Assembly: GCA_016839665.1 (NCBI GenBank)
Contig: JAEOTU010000088.1
Location: 1 to 9,835, forward strand
Direction of reading: 5' to 3'
From: Candidatus Hodarchaeota archaeon
GTDB taxonomy: Archaea > Asgardarchaeota > Heimdallarchaeia > Hodarchaeales > Hodarchaeaceae
DNA: 9,835 nt
Below, piece by piece: positions 6,368 through 9,835 of this stretch. The notes beneath the pieces were generated by a model. That model did not search any database, was not told where the DNA came from, and saw nothing but the letters and a program-made list of their open reading frames with translations. The translations under genes were made by a program, and so were the position numbers. Numbering within the stretch: position 1 is the first letter of the stretch; the number at the start of each line of letters is the position of its first letter.

Positions 6368-8266
6368 TTAAAACTTCAAGTGGTTCCTCACTTTAAATTT
6401 GTTAAAGGACTCAATGATTTCTGGAATATCTGTGTCTATTGCAGCTTCATCTTCATTGTTTACAACTTTCCCTGAATTATCAATGAGCTGTCCAAGATTA
6501 TTCTTTTTATAAATGGTTTTTCCTCTAATGTCATAACCTATGCGTTCACAAATTGCCATGAAAATTGGGTAATTTTCTTTTTTTATGAGGGCAAGTTCAC
6601 TAGGTTGCATTTTCTGTAGGAATAAAACAGATGTTTTGCTACCCGCACCATGCGGTACAAAAGTTTCCTGAGGAAGAGAAATTACTGCGATAATTCGTGA
6701 CTTGTGCTTAATGTATTCTCGAACATAGTTTGATGTAGCGTTTGTTAAAATTCCATCTGGCAAAACAATTGCCATTCTGCCATGATTAACTAAAAATTCT
6801 AAACATCTTTCAAGGAACAAAATATCGGGTACTTGACTTTCCAGTGGGTACATTGTCTTTTCTAGTTCTTCAGATCCCTTGACCCCTTTCCATCGATACG
6901 CGAGATCAAATCGTTCAAGTATGAACTTTGATGTAACCCGACCCTTTGTTCCGAACGGAGGGTTTGTAAGGATAATTTGGAACATATTTGCTGTAATATC
7001 GCCTGCTCCTGCTAGAAGTGCTGCTTCTCTAATCCGTTGAAGTGAATCTAGAGAGTTAGTTGAAAATATGCCAGTATGCCCATCGTCGTAAAGAATCATA
7101 TGCATTTTAGAAACTCTAGCCAAATCTGGATTTATATCAATGCCTCGTATGTAAGTGCGAGCAAATTTTTCTTTGATCTTGTCACGTATTGATTTTGATA
7201 GGTCTTGCCTTTTCTCATCGATTTTTTTAAAGACATGTTTCATTGCTTGAACCAGAAAACCTCCAGACCCAACTGCAGGGTCGAGAATTTTTTCGTCTTC
7301 TTTAGGGTCAAGTATTTTTATAGCAAGTTGAAGTATCGGATATGGCGTAAAAAACTCTCCTCGTTCTCCTCGTTCATGTGCATGAACGAATGTTTGAAAA
7401 GCTATTCCTTTCACATCTGCAGGTGTGCCAATTAAACTATATTTCTGAAGGCGACTAACGATAAAGGCTATTGTTAGTGGGAGAAGATTTATTTTCTCAT
7501 TAATATCAGGGAATACATCGTGGTATTGATCCTTTACTTTAGTGAATAACGTTTGTATTCTACTTAGGAACTCATTTGAGAATCCTGATTCAAGCTCATC
7601 TTTCTCTTTTTCAGTTATTCTAAATTTGCATTTTTGGTCTGTGCTTCTTTCATCAACCATTTTAATGAAGATAAGTTTTAGGACTTCATTGAAAACTTTC
7701 TCTTTCAACAATCCTTCGTTTGCATATATGTAGTTATGGCAAGTCTCAAATACTGTCTTAAGCTCAGAGGCTGGAACGAGATTTTTCTTAAGATAAAGCC
7801 CTACATCTTCTAAAGTTTCACCTTTCTTCGGAATATCTGCAATCTCTTTAAAAAACGGTCTTTTTTTAAGGCTTTGAAGATGAATAATTTCTTTACCGTT
7901 AAACCACACGCCAAATTCCGCAGTGGTAGGACTAAGATATGATTTTAATTGGTCTATTCCGTCTTTTCTTTCTTCTCTCTTTGTTTCAACTATAATATAG
8001 ATATTGTCTTGCCTTTTTTTATTACCATAAAAGACAACAATGTCCGCTGGTCCGATTTTCTTGCTACCTTTAGTAATGTAAAATTCAGGTACTGTTTGGA
8101 TTTGATCTGGAGAGTATCCATACTCTTCGACAAGCTTTTGCACCATTATCTGACGTACTCTTTCTTCTGGTGTAGCAGGTAATCTTTTACCTGTTATGTA
8201 ATCTACAACTTCAGGTTTCCTTTCAACAAGAAGCGCTCTACCGCTAAGATTAAGTTGTTTAGTCAA
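6368..8266 (-). CDS. hsdM: Nuclease-methyltransferase fusion: HsdR N-terminal domain + HsdM
   Basis: 632 aa, longer than a usual HsdM because of the extra N-terminal domain. Residues about 30-130 match the HsdR N-terminal PD-(D/E)XK nuclease pattern: D75 in PADIVVF, E94-x-K96 in VETKRE, Q106 in QLKSYL. Residues about 150-290 are the helical HsdM N-terminal region. The N6-adenine methyltransferase follows: FFTP (305-308), AdoMet motif I DPAVGSGGF (329-337), GIDINP (375-380) and catalytic NPPF (435-438). With HsdS it should methylate an asymmetric target and may cut DNA using its own nuclease domain. No helicase or HsdR gene is present, so it resembles BcgI-type fused RM enzymes more than classical type I. 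The start is TTG at 8266 with AGGA 5 nt upstream. First gene of the hsdM-hsdS-protease operon. All key residues of both activities are intact. Confidence 0.92.
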   Translation of the reverse strand: MTKQLNLSGRALLVERKPEVVDYITGKRLPATPEERVRQIMVQKLVEEYGYSPDQIQTVPEFYITKGSKKIGPADIVVFYGNKKRQDNIYIIVETKREERKDGIDQLKSYLSPTTAEFGVWFNGKEIIHLQSLKKRPFFKEIADIPKKGETLEDVGLYLKKNLVPASELKTVFETCHNYIYANEGLLKEKVFNEVLKLIFIKMVDERSTDQKCKFRITEKEKDELESGFSNEFLSRIQTLFTKVKDQYHDVFPDINEKINLLPLTIAFIVSRLQKYSLIGTPADVKGIAFQTFVHAHERGERGEFFTPYPILQLAIKILDPKEDEKILDPAVGSGGFLVQAMKHVFKKIDEKRQDLSKSIRDKIKEKFARTYIRGIDINPDLARVSKMHMILYDDGHTGIFSTNSLDSLQRIREAALLAGAGDITANMFQIILTNPPFGTKGRVTSKFILERFDLAYRWKGVKGSEELEKTMYPLESQVPDILFLERCLEFLVNHGRMAIVLPDGILTNATSNYVREYIKHKSRIIAVISLPQETFVPHGAGSKTSVLFLQKMQPSELALIKKENYPIFMAICERIGYDIRGKTIYKKNNLGQLIDNSGKVVNNEDEAAIDTDIPEIIESFNKFKVRNHLKF

Positions 8267-8333
8267 GATAATCCTATTACAAATTACTAAAGATTCTAAT
8301 GAGATTTTCTACCCAATTTGTATCCAGCTGAGC

Positions 8334-8360
8334 ACTCTAAAGAGAGTTAAAGTATTATAG
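8334..8360 (-). promoter_or_regulatory. Candidate hsdM promoter and operator
   Basis: On the minus strand CTATAATAC (about 8350-8360) resembles a TATA box. Roughly 10 nt after it lies a perfect inverted repeat ACTCT-N4-AGAGT (8334-8347), placed where transcription would begin. The hsdM TTG is a further 68 nt downstream. A repressor bound here would block initiation. Both are short motifs in AT-rich DNA. Confidence 0.3.
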
Positions 8361-8364
8361 AAAA

Positions 8365-8583
8365 TTATTCCGTGTTTGAAATTATATGTATGATAGGTTC
8401 CTTTCGATTTAATTTGAAGAAATAGCAACGCCTCCAACGAGAATGTAATACTTTCTTTTTCACAAGGTAATGTTTGCATCTATAAAAAAGAACACGCTTT
8501 TCATTACGACATATTTCCATATTTTGACAGTCAATACATCTGACGTATCCCTTATTGTAGCCACTTCTCCCATCGACTGGCAA
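8365..8583 (-). CDS. Small Cys-rich, probably zinc-binding protein upstream of hsdM
   Basis: 72 aa. Residues 16-37 carry C16-x2-C19-x5-C25-x11-C37 followed by H39, a plausible single zinc site (CIDCQNMEIC, then RCKHY). The C-terminal half is basic and aromatic (HSRWRRCYFF). I do not recognise the family. TTG at 8583 is chosen because AGGAG lies 9 nt upstream and an ATTTAAAT box about 55 nt upstream; this is the best ribosome site in the window and makes the gene credible despite its size. It is on the same strand as the RM operon and ends 98 bp before hsdM, so it may be a co-expressed accessory or regulator of that operon. There is no helix-turn-helix, so it is not a classic C protein. No nearby start codon gives a longer product. 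Confidence 0.62.
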   Translation of the reverse strand: MPVDGRSGYNKGYVRCIDCQNMEICRNEKRVLFYRCKHYLVKKKVLHSRWRRCYFFKLNRKEPIIHIISNTE

Positions 8584-8644
8584 GGTTTGGTTCTCCTAAA
8601 TCTTGTCCTATTTACTCATTCCAAGCAATTAAGCATTTAAATTT
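8584..8644 (-). promoter_or_regulatory. Promoter and ribosome site of the 72-aa gene
   Basis: The palindromic box ATTTAAAT (8635-8642) could be the TATA element, giving a start of transcription near 8612. AGGAG (minus strand, 8593-8597) sits 9 nt before the TTG at 8583 and decides that start. Confidence 0.45.
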
Positions 8645-8835
8645 CACATCCAAACAAATTGGCACATTAATCAAGGTAAGGGAAAAATGAGGAACAGCTG
8701 ACATCTCTATTGGTCTTCAGAGTCAATCCCAGTAGACTAACTATCACCACTAGAGTTTATGCCTAAAAAAAGGGGGGGTCTTGCGGGAATATAGTTGTTG
8801 GTATCTCTGATCGGGTGATATCTCCACTGTGGGTG
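8645..8835. other. Gene-free right end of the element
   Basis: No supportable gene. It contains A7 immediately followed by G7 (8765-8778). It would include the outer arm of the attachment site next to attR, where integrase or accessory proteins may bind, but I see no clear repeated arm sites. Confidence 0.5.
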
Positions 8836-8863
8836 GGGTTCGAATCCCACCCCGCCCGTTCTG
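8836..8863 (+). repeat. attR: second copy of the 28-bp core
   Basis: Identical over 28 bp to 102-129: the 3' end of the tRNA plus TTCTG. The rest of the tRNA is absent here, so this copy is the partial one left at the far end of the element. Degenerate similarity to the left copy continues to about 8942. Confidence 0.9.
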
Positions 8864-8881
8864 GACGACCCCCAAGCGGTT

Positions 8882-8942
8882 TTACTTATGTTTCCTGAAA
8901 ATTCTTGCTACCGTTGAAATCACAAAGATCCTGAACCCAAAG
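8882..8942 (-). pseudogene. Decayed 3' end of a second integrase gene
   Basis: Read on the minus strand, this ends in IFRKHK then TAA (8882-8884), with CDFNGSK just before, apart by one extra base near 8903. The live integrase ends CDYKSNK, IFKKRS, stop, at the same distance from its att core. DNA similarity to 148-210 is plain, with several synonymous-type changes (for example Cys TGC to TGT). Only about 20 codons are recognisable; upstream of them the frame is closed by stops. It is probably the remnant of another, related element that used the same tRNA site. Confidence 0.6.
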
Positions 8943-8944
8943 TC

Positions 8945-9075
8945 ATAATTTTAGTCTAAACTATATGGAACTCTAGTCTTGTTTTATAGACTTTGCCAAA
9001 TTTTCTTCTTCTATTGACTTGGAGCTTTCCAGAAGTGATAAATTAATCTAAGTCCTTGATAGTATGGGAGAGATC
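8945..9075. other. Intergenic sequence before the chromosomal gene
   Basis: No gene seen. GATAAATTAAT (9037-9047) is a candidate TATA element for the gene at 9076, and GGGAG (9066-9070) is its ribosome site. Confidence 0.4.
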
Positions 9076-9835
9076 ATGAGAAGGATAACCAAATTTCTTC
9101 TGTTTTGGATCTTATTTTCACTAGTTTCCATAGTTTCTGCACCTTCACCTTTGCAGACAGAGATAAAATTGGAGCCTTCTACGGTTGTGTTTGGACCAGA
9201 GTATTGTGTAGGTAAAACATTCACTATCTCAAGCAAAGTTTACGATGTGAGTAGCCTTACAGGAGTAGGCTTCCAGATCAAGTGGAACACAACATACCTT
9301 TCGTATGAGGATCATGTGATTAAAATTCCTGTTGAAGAACATCCTGATGGGATCTTACATGAACCAATAATATTGGTTGCCGACACCATTAACAAGCCTG
9401 CAGGTACTTACGATCTTGCTGCTAGCACACTTGGCGGAGACTTGTTTACTGGTTCTGGAACTGCCTTTGAAATTACTTTCAAAGTGAAATATCAACCAGT
9501 GTTTCCTGAGCCTGATGCAGACTTCTGGATAGAATACACAAACCTTGGTCTCGGAATTCCTGATGTTCTAGAAGGTTCCCCCTTAAGTCCTATGCCTCCT
9601 ATACCAGTGAATTGTCACGTGACTATTCATGCGAATCCAATGGTGCCATTAAAGGTTATGAGCCAACCATCAGATATAATGTTCTCAGTTGATGACTCTC
9701 TCCATGTCACTCCTTGGGTTGAACAATTCAACCACCATGAGAATATATCTGTCGTAATGCCTGAATTCCATATTGACTCTGGGAGGTTTTACTGGAGCAG
9801 ATGGAGTGATGGAGTATTAAATCGGTCAAGAACTA
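9076..9835 (+). CDS. Secreted cohesin-like surface protein (3' end beyond window)
   Basis: 253 residues are visible before the window ends. Residues 1-22 are a signal peptide: basic start MRRITK, hydrophobic core, cleavage likely after VSA (20-22). Residues about 27-150 resemble archaeal cohesin-type beta-sandwich domains: a proline-containing opening strand, VGKTFTISSKVYDVSSLTG, then FQIKWNTTYLSY. Residues about 185-253 resemble the short Ig/PEGA-like repeats of archaeal surface proteins (a VDD...TPWV turn and FYWSRWSDG). The protein is probably exported and surface-bound; its ligand is unknown. ATG 9076 is preferred over the in-frame ATG at 9064 because GGGAG, which overlaps that earlier codon, sits 5 nt before it. 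It is chromosomal, outside the element. One cysteine-poor, threonine- and proline-rich product, consistent with an extracellular protein. Confidence 0.82.
   Translation, partial: MRRITKFLLFWILFSLVSIVSAPSPLQTEIKLEPSTVVFGPEYCVGKTFTISSKVYDVSSLTGVGFQIKWNTTYLSYEDHVIKIPVEEHPDGILHEPIILVADTINKPAGTYDLAASTLGGDLFTGSGTAFEITFKVKYQPVFPEPDADFWIEYTNLGLGIPDVLEGSPLSPMPPIPVNCHVTIHANPMVPLKVMSQPSDIMFSVDDSLHVTPWVEQFNHHENISVVMPEFHIDSGRFYWSRWSDGVLNRSRT

Larger units (their letters stand above)
102..8863. mobile_element. tRNA-Arg-targeted integrative element carrying a defence cargo
   Basis: The interval is bounded by a 28-bp perfect direct repeat of the tRNA 3' end (102-129 and 8836-8863). An integrase gene lies directly inside the left end with its 3' end 18 bp from the repeat. 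The excised circle would be about 8734 bp. The tRNA stays intact on the left, so insertion did not destroy it, and the integrase gene is not split by integration, unlike SSV-type elements. Cargo: two HTH-type proteins, a TOPRIM protein, a Cys-rich small protein and a modification-specificity-protease operon. I see no replication initiator, capsid or conjugation gene, so it looks like an integrative genomic island rather than a virus or plasmid. The boundaries are directly visible; mobility is inferred. Confidence 0.88.

Noticed and set aside
8765..8778. A7G7 homopolymer junction near the right end.
   Set aside because: Striking but unexplained; could be a sequencing or assembly artefact or a phase-variable tract, but no gene spans it.
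8793..8835. AGTTGTTGG and CTGTGG left of attR resemble bases near the 5' end and the variable region of the tRNA, hinting at a degraded whole tRNA copy.
   Set aside because: The spacing is about 16 nt shorter and no D arm or anticodon arm can be found; the matches are short enough to be chance.
9064..9066. In-frame ATG upstream of the secreted protein.
   Set aside because: It overlaps the GGGAG ribosome site that serves ATG 9076, and starting there would put acidic residues before the signal peptide's basic start.
9048..9236. A 62-codon minus-strand reading frame.
   Set aside because: It is antisense to the signal peptide and first domain of the secreted protein, which has clear coding character.
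1..9835. CRISPR arrays, rRNA, insertion sequences and riboswitches.
   Set aside because: No regularly spaced repeats, rRNA-like stretches, transposase genes with terminal repeats or recognisable aptamers were seen.

Overview
The window looks archaeal, probably from the Bathyarchaeia or a nearby TACK lineage. The tRNA gene has no encoded CCA. Several genes have archaeal TATA boxes about 30 nt upstream and little or no leader, TTG and GTG starts are common, the integrase ends in a tail typical of archaeal integrases, and the right-hand chromosomal gene encodes a secreted cohesin-like protein of a kind common in Bathyarchaeia. The taxonomic call rests on recognition only; no database search was possible.

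Layout. Positions 50-124 hold an intact tRNA-Arg(CCT). A 28-bp perfect direct repeat, made of the tRNA 3' end plus five following bases, occurs at 102-129 and again at 8836-8863. These are attL and attR of an integrated element of about 8.7 kb. From left to right it carries: a zinc-ribbon tyrosine integrase (minus strand) overlapped by a winged-helix-like protein of unknown function, whose reading frame continues upstream through a single TGA to a leaderless ATG; a divergent winged-helix regulator sharing one TATA element with that gene; a stand-alone zinc-ribbon/TOPRIM protein; and, converging on it, a minus-strand operon encoding a DNA adenine methyltransferase with an HsdR-type nuclease domain fused at its N-terminus (HsdM-like), a two-TRD specificity subunit (HsdS) and a Clp-fold SDH-family serine proteinase. 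A 72-aa Cys-rich protein with a strong ribosome binding site lies just upstream of hsdM.

Beyond attR (8882 to about 8942) is a decayed remnant of a second integrase 3' end, suggesting an older element once occupied the same tRNA site in tandem. From 9076 the chromosome resumes with a secreted cohesin-like protein that runs off the window.

How it works together (inference): this is a tRNA-targeted defence island. The most interesting unit is the three-gene operon. It is a restriction-modification system that needs no separate HsdR translocase, because nuclease and methylase share one chain as in BcgI-like enzymes, and it has a dedicated serine protease encoded 5 bp after hsdS. The protease could act as built-in restriction control or as an effector. 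The TOPRIM protein may be a second defence nuclease on the same element.
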